In this document: one piece after another, positions 16,139-24,466 of the stretch
How positions within the stretch are numbered: position 1 is the stretch's first letter
How the letters are laid out: each line of letters opens with the position of its first letter
From: JAVKSM01 sp039583705
GTDB taxonomy: Bacteria > Actinomycetota > Actinomycetes > Mycobacteriales > Pseudonocardiaceae
Reading direction: 5' to 3'
Length of the DNA stretch: 35,952 nucleotides
NCBI GenBank assembly: GCA_039583705.1
Contig: JAVKSM010000017.1
Location: forward strand, 1 to 35,952
Notes under the pieces: generated by a model
The model's input: only the letters and a program-made list of their open reading frames with translations
Told to the model about the DNA's origin: nothing
Database searches by the model: none
Program-made: the position numbers and the translations under genes

Positions 16139-17383
16139 CTAGGCCAGGGCGGTGAGGGCGGCGTGCACGAGCGTGCGGACACCGACCGGCAGCGCGCGCT
16201 CGTCGAGGTCGAAGGAAGGCTGGTGCAGATCCTTCATGGGCCCCTGGCCGGACCACACGCCCAGCCGGCCCATCGCGCCCCGCACGTGCTCCAGGTACCA
16301 CCCGAAGTCCTCGCCGCCGCTGGACTGGGCGGTGTCGGCGGCGCCGTCGGGACCGGCGGCAGCCACTGCGGCGTTCTGGAGCACGGCGGCCGAGGCTACG
16401 TCGTTGACCACCGGCGGCACACCCCGCTGATGCTCGAGCACGTAGCCGACGCCGGTCGGGGCGAGCAGTGCGTCGACCAGGGAGCGGACGAGCGGCTCCA
16501 GCTCCGCCCACGTCGCGTGGTCCCCGGTGCGCAGCGTGCCCCGGAGCACACCGTGCTGCGGGATGGCGTTGGCCGCCGCGCCCGCCTCCACGGCACCCCA
16601 GACGAGGACGGTGCCCGAGCGCGGATCGATGCGGCGGTTGAGCAGGGTCGGCAACCCGGTGATCACCGTCCCCAGCGCGTGCACCAGGTCGGCGGTGAGG
16701 TGGGGCCGCGCGGTGTGACCTCCCGGGGAGGTGAGCCGCAGCTCGAGCATGTCGGCCGCAGAGGTGATCGGGCCGGCTCTGGTGCCGACGCGTCCGACGG
16801 CGAGCCGGGGGTCGCAGTGCAGGGCGAAGATCTGCTCCACGCCGTCGAGACCGTTGGCCGCGACGACATCGAGAGCCCCGCCCGGCTGCACCTCCTCGGC
16901 CGGCTGGAAGATCAGCCGCACCACACCGGGAAGCGCCGGGGCGCAGGCCAGCGCCAACCCCGCGGCCAGCAGCATTGCCGTGTGCGCATCGTGCCCGCAG
17001 GCATGCGAGACCCCGTCCACAGTGGACGCATACGGGGCCGCGGAACGCTCCGGCAGCGGCAGCGCGTCCAAGTCGGCCCGCAAGGCGACGCACCGGACGC
17101 CGCTGCCGAGATCGCACAGCAGCCCCGAGCCGCCGGGCAGTACTCGCGGCTCGAGGCCAGCGGCGGTGAGGACGGAGCTGACGAAAGCGGTCGTCCCCTG
17201 CTCGCGGTTGGCGAGCTCCGGGTGGGAGTGCAGCCGTCGGCGCCAGGTCACCAGCTCCGACAGATGCGTCGACAGCCAACGGTCCAGCCAGCCGGGACCG
17301 CGACCGGCACCCAGGTCGGTCAGCGGGGACTGGGGCGGCGCGGACGTCGTCAGCTCCGGAAGGGTGTGGTGAAGCAGGGTCAC
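16139..17383 (-). CDS. M20 family amidohydrolase
   Basis: A 414-residue M20D-type metallo-amidohydrolase, of normal length. Metal-binding motifs are seen in order: ALRADLDALPL, SHACGHDAHTAMLL, FQPAEEVQPGG (Glu pair, catalytic base and ligand), ALHCDPRLAVG, and SSGGEDFGWYL near the C-terminus. A dimerisation (lid) domain occupies about residues 190-310. Such enzymes remove acyl or amino-acid groups from N-acyl amino acids or related amides; the substrate is not predictable. The start at GTG 17383 is preferred since GGAGGGAGG lies 4-10 nt upstream; GTG 17419 is a weaker option. It converges with the preceding plus-strand gene, leaving only 12 bases between them. Confidence 0.92.
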   Translation of the reverse strand: MTLLHHTLPELTTSAPPQSPLTDLGAGRGPGWLDRWLSTHLSELVTWRRRLHSHPELANREQGTTAFVSSVLTAAGLEPRVLPGGSGLLCDLGSGVRCVALRADLDALPLPERSAAPYASTVDGVSHACGHDAHTAMLLAAGLALACAPALPGVVRLIFQPAEEVQPGGALDVVAANGLDGVEQIFALHCDPRLAVGRVGTRAGPITSAADMLELRLTSPGGHTARPHLTADLVHALGTVITGLPTLLNRRIDPRSGTVLVWGAVEAGAAANAIPQHGVLRGTLRTGDHATWAELEPLVRSLVDALLAPTGVGYVLEHQRGVPPVVNDVASAAVLQNAAVAAAGPDGAADTAQSSGGEDFGWYLEHVRGAMGRLGVWSGQGPMKDLHQPSFDLDERALPVGVRTLVHAALTALA

Positions 17384-17525
17384 CGCGCCTCCCTCCGGGC
17401 GGGACGGCGGGTGGCCCACGTCGCTCGCATATCGCCATAGTGCATCACCCGGTCGGACGCTTGCGCGACGTGCCGGACCGCCCAGAGATCACGTCGCCGA
17501 AGGGCCGGCCTCTTGCTGCGGACGG

Positions 17526-17541
17526 TGTGAGGAGCCTCACA
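17526..17541. promoter_or_regulatory. 16-bp operator-like palindrome
   Basis: TGTGAGG-AG-CCTCACA is a perfect 7-bp inverted repeat with a 2-bp centre, about 140 bp upstream of the M20 amidohydrolase gene. Its size and symmetry suit a dimeric repressor. No matching regulator is identified here. Confidence 0.4.
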
Positions 17542-17577
17542 AAGCCGGCGAGCGCCTTCGGGGCCCGCGAACGGCGT

Positions 17578-17618
17578 GGTACGTGCGGGTAAAGTGGGGT
17601 ACGCGCCGGTAAAGGTGG
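17578..17618. repeat. two direct repeats of about 20 bp
   Basis: GGTACGTGCGGGTAAAGTGG (17578-17597) is followed at once by a near copy, GGTACGCGCCGGTAAAGGTGG in two parts GGTACGCGCC and GGTAAAGGTGG (17598-17618). They lie between the M20 gene start and the mutase gene end, downstream of the palindrome. They could be binding sites or a chance duplication. Confidence 0.4.
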
Positions 17619-17645
17619 ATCGGAGGTCCATCAGCCCAGAAGGCC

Positions 17646-19232
17646 TCACAAGGTGTCGTTGGGCACGTAGCAGCCCCAGACCTCGCGCAGCGCATGGCAC
17701 ACCTCGCCGATGGTCGCCCTGGCGGCCAGCGCGTGTTTGAGGGGGTACAGCACGTTGTCGGTGCCTTCGGCGGCCCGCCGCAGGCCGTCCAGCCCCGCGG
17801 CCACGTCCGAGGCGGACCGCGCCGCGCGCAGCCGCGCCAGCCGTTGCCGCTGCGCGTGCTCGATCTCCGGGTCGACCCGCAGCGGCTCGTACGGATCCTC
17901 GGCGTCGGTGCGGTACCGGTTGACCCCGACCACGACCCGCTCCCCCGAATCGATCTCGTGGGCGGTGGCGTAGGCGGTCTTCTCGATCTCGGTCTTCTGG
18001 AATCCCTGCTCGATCGCGGCCACCGCGCCGCCGCGCTTGGCCACCTCTGCGAACAGCTCCAGCACCCTCGACTCCACCTCGTCGGTCATCGCCTCGACGG
18101 CGTAGGAGCCCGCGAACGGGTCCACGGTGGACGTCAGGTCGGTCTCGTAGGCGAGCACCTGCTGGGTGCGCACCGCCAACCGGGCGGCTTTCTCGGTTGG
18201 CAGCGCGATGGCCTCGTCGTAGGCATTGGTATGCAACGACTGGGTGCCGCCCAGGATCGCGGCCATGGCCTGCGTGGTGATTCGGATGATATTGACCTCG
18301 GGCTGCTGCGCGGTGAGCTGGACCCCCGCCGTCTGGGTGTGGAACCGCAGCATCTGCGACCTGGGGTCCCGGGCGCCGAACTCCTCGCGCATGATCCTTG
18401 CCCAGATCCGCCGCGCCGCCCGGAACTTCGCGATCTCCTCCAGCAACGTCGTGCGCGCGACGAAGAAGAACGACAGCCGCGGGGCGAAGTCGTCGACGGC
18501 CAGGCCGGCGCTGGTCACGGCTCGCACGTACTCGACGGCGTTGGCCAGCGTGAACGCCACCTCCTGAGCGGGGTTCGCGCCAGCTTCGGCCATGTGGTAG
18601 CCGGAGATCGAGATGGTGTTCCAGCGCGGGATCTCGGCGTGGCAGTAACCGAAGATGTCGCTGGCGAGCCGCAGTGACTCGGCGGGCGGGTAGATGTAGG
18701 TGCCGCGGGCGATGTACTCCTTGAGCACGTCGTTCTGGATCGTGCCGGTCAGCTCCGAGCCGGCCACCCCGTGCTCCTCGGCGACGAGCTGGTAGAGCAG
18801 CAGCAGCACGGCGGCCGGCGCGTTGATCGTCATTGAGGTGGACACCCGGTCCAGCGGGATGCCCTCGAAAAGCGTCCGCATGTCCTCGATGGAGTCGATG
18901 GCCACGCCGACCTTGCCGACCTCGCCGAAGGCCAACGGGTCGTCGGAGTCCAGGCCCATCTGGGTCGGCAGGTCGAAGGCCACCGACAGCCCGGTGCTGC
19001 CGGCTTCGATGAGCTGGTGGTAGCGGCGGTTGGAGTCGGTCGCGGTGCCGAAGCCGGCGTACTGCCGCATCGTCCAGGGGCGCTGCGTGTACATCGTCGG
19101 GTAGACGCCCCGGGTGAACGGGTACTCACCGGGCGCCCCGAGCCGCCCGGCCAGCCCGTCGGCAACCGCTTCCGGGCCATAGACCGCCGGCACCTCGAAC
19201 CCGGACTCTGCTCTCCGGGTCGTCTCACGCAC
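17646..19232 (-). CDS. acyl-CoA mutase large subunit (methylmalonyl-CoA mutase family, no B12 domain)
   Basis: A 528-residue catalytic TIM-barrel subunit of a coenzyme-B12-dependent acyl-CoA mutase. It lacks the C-terminal cobalamin-binding domain (no DGHDRG motif), so it must pair with a separate small subunit, which is not in this window. Substrate-pocket residues read by alignment are Tyr48 (TMYTQRPW) and Arg176 (IARGTYIYPP), the pair found in methylmalonyl-CoA mutase; isobutyryl-CoA mutases have Phe and Gln. SISGYHMAEAG holds the active-site Tyr/His. GTG 19232 is chosen for its GGGAG ribosome site 7 nt upstream. A metabolic link to the propionyl-CoA carboxylase at the left end is likely. 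Confidence 0.9.
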   Translation of the reverse strand: MRETTRRAESGFEVPAVYGPEAVADGLAGRLGAPGEYPFTRGVYPTMYTQRPWTMRQYAGFGTATDSNRRYHQLIEAGSTGLSVAFDLPTQMGLDSDDPLAFGEVGKVGVAIDSIEDMRTLFEGIPLDRVSTSMTINAPAAVLLLLYQLVAEEHGVAGSELTGTIQNDVLKEYIARGTYIYPPAESLRLASDIFGYCHAEIPRWNTISISGYHMAEAGANPAQEVAFTLANAVEYVRAVTSAGLAVDDFAPRLSFFFVARTTLLEEIAKFRAARRIWARIMREEFGARDPRSQMLRFHTQTAGVQLTAQQPEVNIIRITTQAMAAILGGTQSLHTNAYDEAIALPTEKAARLAVRTQQVLAYETDLTSTVDPFAGSYAVEAMTDEVESRVLELFAEVAKRGGAVAAIEQGFQKTEIEKTAYATAHEIDSGERVVVGVNRYRTDAEDPYEPLRVDPEIEHAQRQRLARLRAARSASDVAAGLDGLRRAAEGTDNVLYPLKHALAARATIGEVCHALREVWGCYVPNDTL

Positions 19233-19280
19233 GGTTCGACTCCCGTGCTCTCCGGGTCGTCTCACGCACGGTTCGACTCC
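19209..19280. repeat. 35-bp perfect tandem duplication covering the mutase start
   Basis: Bases 19209-19243 and 19246-19280 are identical, with a period of 37 bp. Each copy holds the ribosome site and GTG start of the mutase gene (minus strand: GTG at 19232 and at 19269). The period is not a multiple of three. The upstream copy therefore opens a 14-codon frame (19225-19269) that ends over the real start. Confidence 0.85.
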
Positions 19281-19339
19281 TGGGGCCGCCCCGACTGGCC
19301 CATCCGGTGCCCTCCTGTCTGCCGTCGAGGCTCCCGCCG

Positions 19340-21097
19340 ATGGCGGACATGGACAATGTGGCCGTGCCCACGCGAAGCCAGGACGGGGATCCCCGCCGTA
19401 TCGCCGGACGCTACCGGGTACTCGGCGAACTCGGCAGCGGAGCGATGGGTACCGTGTGGTCGGCCTACGACGAGGTGCTGCGTCGCCCCGTCGCGGTCAA
19501 GGAGGTGCGCGCCCCCGCCGGGTTCCCGGCGGCTGAGGCGGCCGCGCTGCGGGAGCGGACGCTGCGCGAGGCCAGGGCCACCGCCGTGCTCTCCCATCCC
19601 AACGTCGTCACGCTCTACGACGTCGTGCAGGTGGGCGGCGAGCCCTTCGTCGTCATGGAGCTCGTGCCCTCGCGCAGCCTGGCGGCACTCATCGGCGAGC
19701 GTGGCCGGCTCGGCGCCGACGACGCTGCCGCGGTGGGCACCGCCGTGGCCGCCGCCCTCGCGACCGCGCACCGCGCTGGGATCACTCACCGCGACGTCAA
19801 GCCGGGCAACGTCCTCGTCGGCGAGGACGGGCGGATCAAGCTCACGGACTTCGGCATCGCGCGCAACACCGCCGAGGTGACGATGACCGCGACCGGGCTG
19901 GTGCTGGGCTCGCCGGCCTACATCGCGCCAGAGGTCGCCGCCGGCCGGGAGGTGAGCGCGGCGGCCGACCTGTGGGGCCTGGGCGCGACACTGTTCGCCG
20001 CCGTCGAGGGACACCCCCCTTATGACGCCGGCGATCCCGTGGCGACCGTGGCCGCCGTGGTGCACGGGAGGGTGCCGCGCCCTTCGGGCGGCGGCCCGCT
20101 GGCAGGGGTCATCGTCGGCCTCATGGTCAAACAGCCCCACCGGCGGCTGCCACTGGACGAGGTGCGCCGGCGGCTGCGTCCGCTGCTCGCCGACCCCGAC
20201 AGCCCGCTGTTGCCCGAGCCGCCGGTGCTCGGTCCCATCCCCTGGCGCTCGGCCGCACCCCCGCCATCCCGGGGCCTGGCCTCCCGGGACCTGGCGTCCC
20301 GACACCCGCCAGCCCCGGCCCAGCCGTCCCAGAACCCGCCAGCCCAGGGTCTGGCGTCTCCGGGTCTGGCCGGCACTGGGCCCCGTCCGCTGGCCGCCGA
20401 TCCCGGACCGCTGCCGTTCCCGCTGCCACCGTCGGGTGCTGCCGGCGTCGCGGCCGCCCGGAGCCGGGGGCCCGGGCTGCGCGCGCTGCTCGGAGCCTTG
20501 GTGCTCGTCGCCGTCGCCACGGGTGGGACCGGCGGTTACTGGCTCACCCGGCAGCTCGCCGGGGAGCCGGCGGCTCCGGTGGGGACCGCATCGGCCGGGC
20601 GGCAGTGGCAGCGCCACGTCGACTCCCCGCAGGCCTACGGGCCGGACGCCCTGGGTTTCGGCATGGTTGTGCCAGCCGGGTGGCGGGAGTTCCGGCTGCC
20701 GGACGCCGATGGTGCGGTCACGGTCCGGTTCGTCTCGCCAGACGGCGGCAGCGAGCTGCGCGTGGACCGGGAGGCCGGCTGGTACCCCGGCTCCGACCTG
20801 GCCGACCTCGTCGCCCAGCTCACCGGGCCAGGCGCGGCGCGCCGCCTCGGAGTGGCCGACGTCGAGCGCCTCAGCGCGCCGCGAGTGGTCGGAGCGCCGG
20901 TGACCGGGGGCCGGGGGCAGCCCCAGCAGCTCAGCTACCGCACCCGTGACGCCTACGGGGTCGTGCGGACGACGGTGGCCCGGCTCGTGCCTGCCGGTGA
21001 CGACCTGTGGGTGCTGCGGTTGACGGTGCCCGGGGCGGGCGACGCGGCCGAGGGGCTGTTCTCGACGATCGCGGACAGCTTCACCCCAGCCACCTAG
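19340..21097 (+). CDS. membrane-anchored serine/threonine protein kinase
   Basis: A 585-residue PknB-type kinase. The kinase domain (about residues 20-275) has GELGSGAMGTVW, the ATP-binding Lys in VAVKEVRAP, HRDVKPGNVL, DFG and YIAPE, so it appears catalytically complete. A long Pro/Ser/Ala-rich juxtamembrane linker with repeated GLAS/DLAS units leads to one transmembrane helix (ALLGALVLVAVATGGTGGYWL, given in two parts: ALLGALVLVAVATGG, TGGYWL) around residue 395. The outer domain has no PASTA repeats; it looks like a lipoprotein-type beta domain (FGMVVPAGWREFRLPDADG). ATG 19340 is chosen, but ATG 19349 and GTG 19361 are possible. It probably senses an extracytoplasmic signal. Confidence 0.93.
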   Translation: MADMDNVAVPTRSQDGDPRRIAGRYRVLGELGSGAMGTVWSAYDEVLRRPVAVKEVRAPAGFPAAEAAALRERTLREARATAVLSHPNVVTLYDVVQVGGEPFVVMELVPSRSLAALIGERGRLGADDAAAVGTAVAAALATAHRAGITHRDVKPGNVLVGEDGRIKLTDFGIARNTAEVTMTATGLVLGSPAYIAPEVAAGREVSAAADLWGLGATLFAAVEGHPPYDAGDPVATVAAVVHGRVPRPSGGGPLAGVIVGLMVKQPHRRLPLDEVRRRLRPLLADPDSPLLPEPPVLGPIPWRSAAPPPSRGLASRDLASRHPPAPAQPSQNPPAQGLASPGLAGTGPRPLAADPGPLPFPLPPSGAAGVAAARSRGPGLRALLGALVLVAVATGGTGGYWLTRQLAGEPAAPVGTASAGRQWQRHVDSPQAYGPDALGFGMVVPAGWREFRLPDADGAVTVRFVSPDGGSELRVDREAGWYPGSDLADLVAQLTGPGAARRLGVADVERLSAPRVVGAPVTGGRGQPQQLSYRTRDAYGVVRTTVARLVPAGDDLWVLRLTVPGAGDAAEGLFSTIADSFTPAT

Positions 21098-21100
21098 GCT
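21095..21100 (+). promoter_or_regulatory. -10 box of leaderless promoter for the purine nucleoside phosphorylase gene
   Basis: TAGGCT overlaps the kinase stop codon (TAG) and is followed by 7 nt and GTG 21108. Confidence 0.5.
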
Positions 21101-21107
21101 CACGCTG

Positions 21108-21926
21108 GTGAGCAACCCCACGGCCGCTCCCGAGTTCGATCCGTCGGGGGCGGCGCGGGCGGCCGCCGACGCGCTGGCCCGGGTGAGCGGCGTGTCCCGA
21201 CACGACGTGGCCGTGGTGCTCGGATCCGGCTGGCGGACGGCGGCGGACGCCTTCGGGTCCGGCGAGCTTGAGATCCCGATGACCGAGCTGCCCGGCTTCG
21301 CCGCGCCGGCGGTCCCGGGGCACCCCGGAACGGTCCGCTCCGTGCCCGTCGGAAGCCGGCGGGTGCTCGTGCTGCGCGGCCGTACCCATCTCTACGAGGG
21401 GCACGGCACCGCGCAGGTCGTGCACGGCGTCCGGGTCGGGCTCGCCGCAGGGGCAGCCGTCGTCGTGCTCACCAACGCGGCCGGCGGCATCCGGGACGGG
21501 CTCGCCGTCGGGCAGCCCGTCATGATCACCGACCACCTCAACCTCACCGGCGGTTCGCCACTGGTCGGCCCCCGGTTCGTCGACCTCACGGGGGCCTACT
21601 CGCCGCGGCTGCGCGAGCTGGCCCGCCGGCTGGACCCGTCGCTGGCAGAGGGGGTCTACGCCGGGCTGGCCGGGCCACACTTCGAGACCCCGGCCGAGAT
21701 CCGGATGTTGCGCGACCTGGGCGCCGACCTGGTAGGAATGTCGACCGTGCTGGAGACGATCGCGGCCCGGGCGGCGGGGGCCGAGGTGTTCGGGCTGTCG
21801 CTGGTGACCAACCTGGCCGCCGGCATGACCGGCGAACCCATCGACCCCCTCAGCGTGCCCGACGTCGCCCGGGCATCCGCCGGGCGGATGGGCGAGCTGC
21901 TGCGCGCGCTCGTGACGGCCCTGTGA
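21108..21926 (+). CDS. punA: purine nucleoside phosphorylase
   Basis: A 272-residue trimeric-type purine nucleoside phosphorylase, which splits (deoxy)guanosine and inosine with phosphate in purine salvage. Motifs: the phosphate loop VVLGSGW, VPGHPGTV, LRGRTHLYEGHG, TNAAGGI, AGLAGPHFETPAEIRM (purine-binding Glu region), VGMSTVLE and LVTNLAAGM. Length and order fit M. tuberculosis PNP. The GTG start is fixed by the leaderless box. It converges on rsmI with 54 bases between the ends and no strong terminator visible. Confidence 0.95.
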   Translation: MSNPTAAPEFDPSGAARAAADALARVSGVSRHDVAVVLGSGWRTAADAFGSGELEIPMTELPGFAAPAVPGHPGTVRSVPVGSRRVLVLRGRTHLYEGHGTAQVVHGVRVGLAAGAAVVVLTNAAGGIRDGLAVGQPVMITDHLNLTGGSPLVGPRFVDLTGAYSPRLRELARRLDPSLAEGVYAGLAGPHFETPAEIRMLRDLGADLVGMSTVLETIAARAAGAEVFGLSLVTNLAAGMTGEPIDPLSVPDVARASAGRMGELLRALVTAL

Positions 21927-21980
21927 GCAACGACCCAGCGCTGTCCAGCACGACCGTGGTGCCGGCCTGACCGTCCGCGC

Positions 21981-22835
21981 TCATGAGCGGCGGAGCCGAA
22001 TCGCGGCCTCGTAGAGCTCCCGTTTGGGCAGGCCGTACTCGACGGCGACCGTGGCGACGGCGTCCTTGAGGCGCTCACCGCCGGCCACCCGGGCGAGCAC
22101 CTCCGGCACCAGGTCCGCCACCGGCGGCGGCTCGGCGGGAACCGCCCCGGCGAGCACGACGGTGACCTCGCCGCGCACCGGTCCCTGCGCCGCCCAGGAC
22201 GCGAGCGCGGCGAGCGAGTCCCGCCGGATCTCCTCGTGGGCCTTCGTCAGCTCCCGGCACACCACCGCGCGGCGCTGCCCGCCGAGCACCTCGACGGCGT
22301 CGGCCAGCAGTTCGGCCAACCGGTGCGGCGCCTCGAACAGCACGAGCGTACGGGGCTCCGCGGCGAGGCCGGCGAGCCAGCGCCGGCGCGGCCCCGACCG
22401 GCGCGGCGCGAACCCCTCGAAGCAGAACCGGTCGACCGGCAGCCCGGACACCGCCAGCGCGGTGGTCACCGCCGAGGGGCCAGGCAGGCAGGTCACCGGC
22501 AGGCCAGCCGCGATGCAGGCGGTCACCAGCCGGCTACCGGGGTCGGACACCAGCGGCATCCCGGCGTCGGTGACCAGCAGCACGGTCGAGCCGGCCGCCA
22601 CCGCGCCGAGCAGTCCCGGCAGCCGCGCCGCCTCCACCGCGTCGTAGCAGCTCACCACCCGGCCGGTCACCGACACGCCCAGCGCCGCCGCCAGCGACCG
22701 CAGCCGACGGGTGTCCTCGGCGGCCACGACGTCGGCCGACCCCAGCGCTGCCACCAGCCGCGGCGAGGCGTCGCGGGCGTCGCCCAGCGGGGTCGCCGCC
22801 AGCACCAGCATCCCCCGACCCAACCCGTCCGCCAC
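21981..22835 (-). CDS. rsmI: 16S rRNA 2'-O-ribose methyltransferase (C1402), RsmI
   Basis: A 284-residue RsmI, the SAM-dependent enzyme that 2'-O-methylates C1402 of 16S rRNA. Motifs: LAATPLGDARDASPR, ADVVAAEDTRR, the SAM-loop VTDAGMPLVSDPGSR, CLPGPSAVTTALAVSGLP, RFCFEGFAPRR, LFEAPHRLAELL and CRELTKAHEE. GTG 22835 is chosen since TAGGCT stands 7 nt upstream; ATG 22811 has a GGGGG run touching it and is the alternative. It is divergent from the O-mannosyltransferase gene, the same arrangement as Rv1003/Rv1002c in M. tuberculosis. Confidence 0.95.
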   Translation of the reverse strand: MADGLGRGMLVLAATPLGDARDASPRLVAALGSADVVAAEDTRRLRSLAAALGVSVTGRVVSCYDAVEAARLPGLLGAVAAGSTVLLVTDAGMPLVSDPGSRLVTACIAAGLPVTCLPGPSAVTTALAVSGLPVDRFCFEGFAPRRSGPRRRWLAGLAAEPRTLVLFEAPHRLAELLADAVEVLGGQRRAVVCRELTKAHEEIRRDSLAALASWAAQGPVRGEVTVVLAGAVPAEPPPVADLVPEVLARVAGGERLKDAVATVAVEYGLPKRELYEAAIRLRRS

Positions 22836-22842
22836 GCGGGGC

Positions 22843-22848
22843 AGCCTA
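22843..22848 (-). promoter_or_regulatory. -10 box of rsmI
   Basis: Minus-strand TAGGCT, 7 nt before GTG 22835. It shares two base pairs with the -10 box of the divergent mannosyltransferase gene. Confidence 0.5.
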
Positions 22849-22852
22849 CGAT
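22847..22852 (+). promoter_or_regulatory. -10 box of the O-mannosyltransferase gene
   Basis: TACGAT, 8 nt before GTG 22861; overlaps the opposing rsmI box at 22847-22848. Confidence 0.45.
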
Positions 22853-22860
22853 CGGAGCCT

Positions 22861-24414
22861 GTGACGGCTCTGGCGCCGGCACCGATCGCCGGGCGTGACA
22901 CGTCAACGACGCCGGCAGTATCGCTGTCGCAGCCTTTCAGCACACCGCCGGCCGACCGGCTGCGCGGCTGGCTCGTTGCCGTGAGCCTCACCGCGGTGGC
23001 CGGGGTGCTGCGGTTCATCAACCTCGGCTACCCGACCGACCACGGCACGCCGGTCTTCGACGAGAAGCACTACGTGCCACAAGCGTGGCAGATGCTGCGC
23101 AACGGCGGCATCGAGGACAACCCGGGCTATGAGCTGACCGTGCACCCGCCGTTGGCCAAGCAGCTCATGGCGATGGGAGAGTGGCTGTTCGGATACGACA
23201 GCGTCGGCTGGCGGGTGGCCTCGGCGCTGGCCGGCACGTTGTGCGTGCTGCTGGTCATCCGGATCGCCCGGCGGATGACCCGCTCCACGCTGCTCGGCGC
23301 CGTCGCCGGGGTGCTGCTGACCTGCGACGGGCTCAGCCAGGTGCAGTCCCGGATGGGGATGCTCGACATCTTCCTCGCCTTCTTCGTGCTGGCCGCGTTC
23401 AGCGCGCTGCTCGTGGACCGCGACCAGGTGCGCGGCCGGCTCGCGGTGGCGTTCGCGGAGGCCCGGGTCGGCGACTCCCCCTACGGCCCGCAGCTCGGGG
23501 TGCGCTGGTGGCGGCTGGGCACCGGGGTCCTGCTGGGGCTGGCCTGCGGGGTGAAGTGGGACGGCACGTTCTTCCTCGCCGGCTTCGCGCTGCTCACCCT
23601 GCTGTGGGACGCGACCGCCCGGCGCACCGTGGGCGTCAGGCGGCCCTGGGTCGGCACGATTCGGCGCGACCTGGCACCGGCGCTGTGGGCGCTGGCCGTC
23701 GTGCCGGTGCTGGCCTACCTGGCGACCTGGTGGGCCTGGTTCGGCAGCGAGACCGGCGTCGACCGGCACGTCGTCGGCACCCGGGTCGGCACCGGCGGCC
23801 CCTGGTCCTGGATCCCCGCCCCGCTGCGGGCATTGTGGTACTACAGCGGCAACGTCCTGAGCTTCCACGAGCACCTGCTCACGCCGAAGGACCACCCGCA
23901 CCCGTGGGAGTCCAAGCCGTGGACCTGGCCGATGGGGCTGCGGCCGATGCTCTACTACTACGAGTCGGGCGCCGCCGCCGCCGGCTGTGGCCAGGGTGAC
24001 TGTGTCAGCGCGGTGATGCTCGTCGGCACGCCGGCGATGTGGTGGGGGGCGTTCCCGGTGCTGGGGTGGACGATCTGGCGTTCGGTCACCAGGTTCGACT
24101 GGCGGTTCGCCGCGGTGCTGCTGGCCTACGCCGCCGGCTTCCTGCCGTGGTTCCTCAACATCGACCGGCAGATGTACTACTTCTACATGACGCCGCTTGC
24201 GCCGTTCCTCGTGCTGGCGATCACACTCGTGCTCGGCGACGTCCTCGGACCGATCCGCGCGGGCGCCGAACGCCGCGGCACCGGCTTGCTCGTCGTGGCG
24301 TTCTACATCGGCCTCGTCGTGGCGAACTTCGCCTGGCTGTGGCCGATTCTCGTCGGCTCGTCGATCACGCCGCAGCAGTGGAACGCCGAGCTCTGGCTGC
24401 CGTCCTGGCGCTGA
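22861..24414 (+). CDS. pmt: dolichyl/polyprenyl-phosphate-mannose-protein mannosyltransferase (PMT family)
   Basis: A 517-residue integral membrane GT39 enzyme that transfers mannose from polyprenyl-phosphate-mannose to Ser/Thr of secreted proteins. The N-terminal region has a first transmembrane helix followed by the catalytic-loop motif FDEKHYVPQAW with the acidic D-E pair, then VHPPLAKQLMAMGEWLFG. Ten or so further hydrophobic segments follow, with the later signature WESKPWTWPMGLRPMLYYY. M. tuberculosis Rv1002c is of nearly the same length and is also divergent from rsmI. The likely substrates are Sec-exported glycoproteins; the N/S/T-rich surface proteins encoded at 25-27.4 kb could be such substrates, but that is speculation. 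Confidence 0.95.
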   Translation: MTALAPAPIAGRDTSTTPAVSLSQPFSTPPADRLRGWLVAVSLTAVAGVLRFINLGYPTDHGTPVFDEKHYVPQAWQMLRNGGIEDNPGYELTVHPPLAKQLMAMGEWLFGYDSVGWRVASALAGTLCVLLVIRIARRMTRSTLLGAVAGVLLTCDGLSQVQSRMGMLDIFLAFFVLAAFSALLVDRDQVRGRLAVAFAEARVGDSPYGPQLGVRWWRLGTGVLLGLACGVKWDGTFFLAGFALLTLLWDATARRTVGVRRPWVGTIRRDLAPALWALAVVPVLAYLATWWAWFGSETGVDRHVVGTRVGTGGPWSWIPAPLRALWYYSGNVLSFHEHLLTPKDHPHPWESKPWTWPMGLRPMLYYYESGAAAAGCGQGDCVSAVMLVGTPAMWWGAFPVLGWTIWRSVTRFDWRFAAVLLAYAAGFLPWFLNIDRQMYYFYMTPLAPFLVLAITLVLGDVLGPIRAGAERRGTGLLVVAFYIGLVVANFAWLWPILVGSSITPQQWNAELWLPSWR

Positions 24415-24453
24415 CCCCGGCTGCCGTCCCGGCGCGCGGCACCCCTCGCCCGG

Positions 24454-24459
24454 TACGGT
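24454..24459 (+). promoter_or_regulatory. -10 box of leaderless promoter for the CMD-like gene
   Basis: TACGGT followed by 7 nt and GTG 24467. Confidence 0.45.
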
Positions 24460-24466
24460 CGCAGCC

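Noticed and set aside
19262..21121. A 619-codon minus-strand frame
   Set aside because: Antisense shadow of the Ser/Thr kinase gene, with no domain; the plus strand has all kinase motifs.
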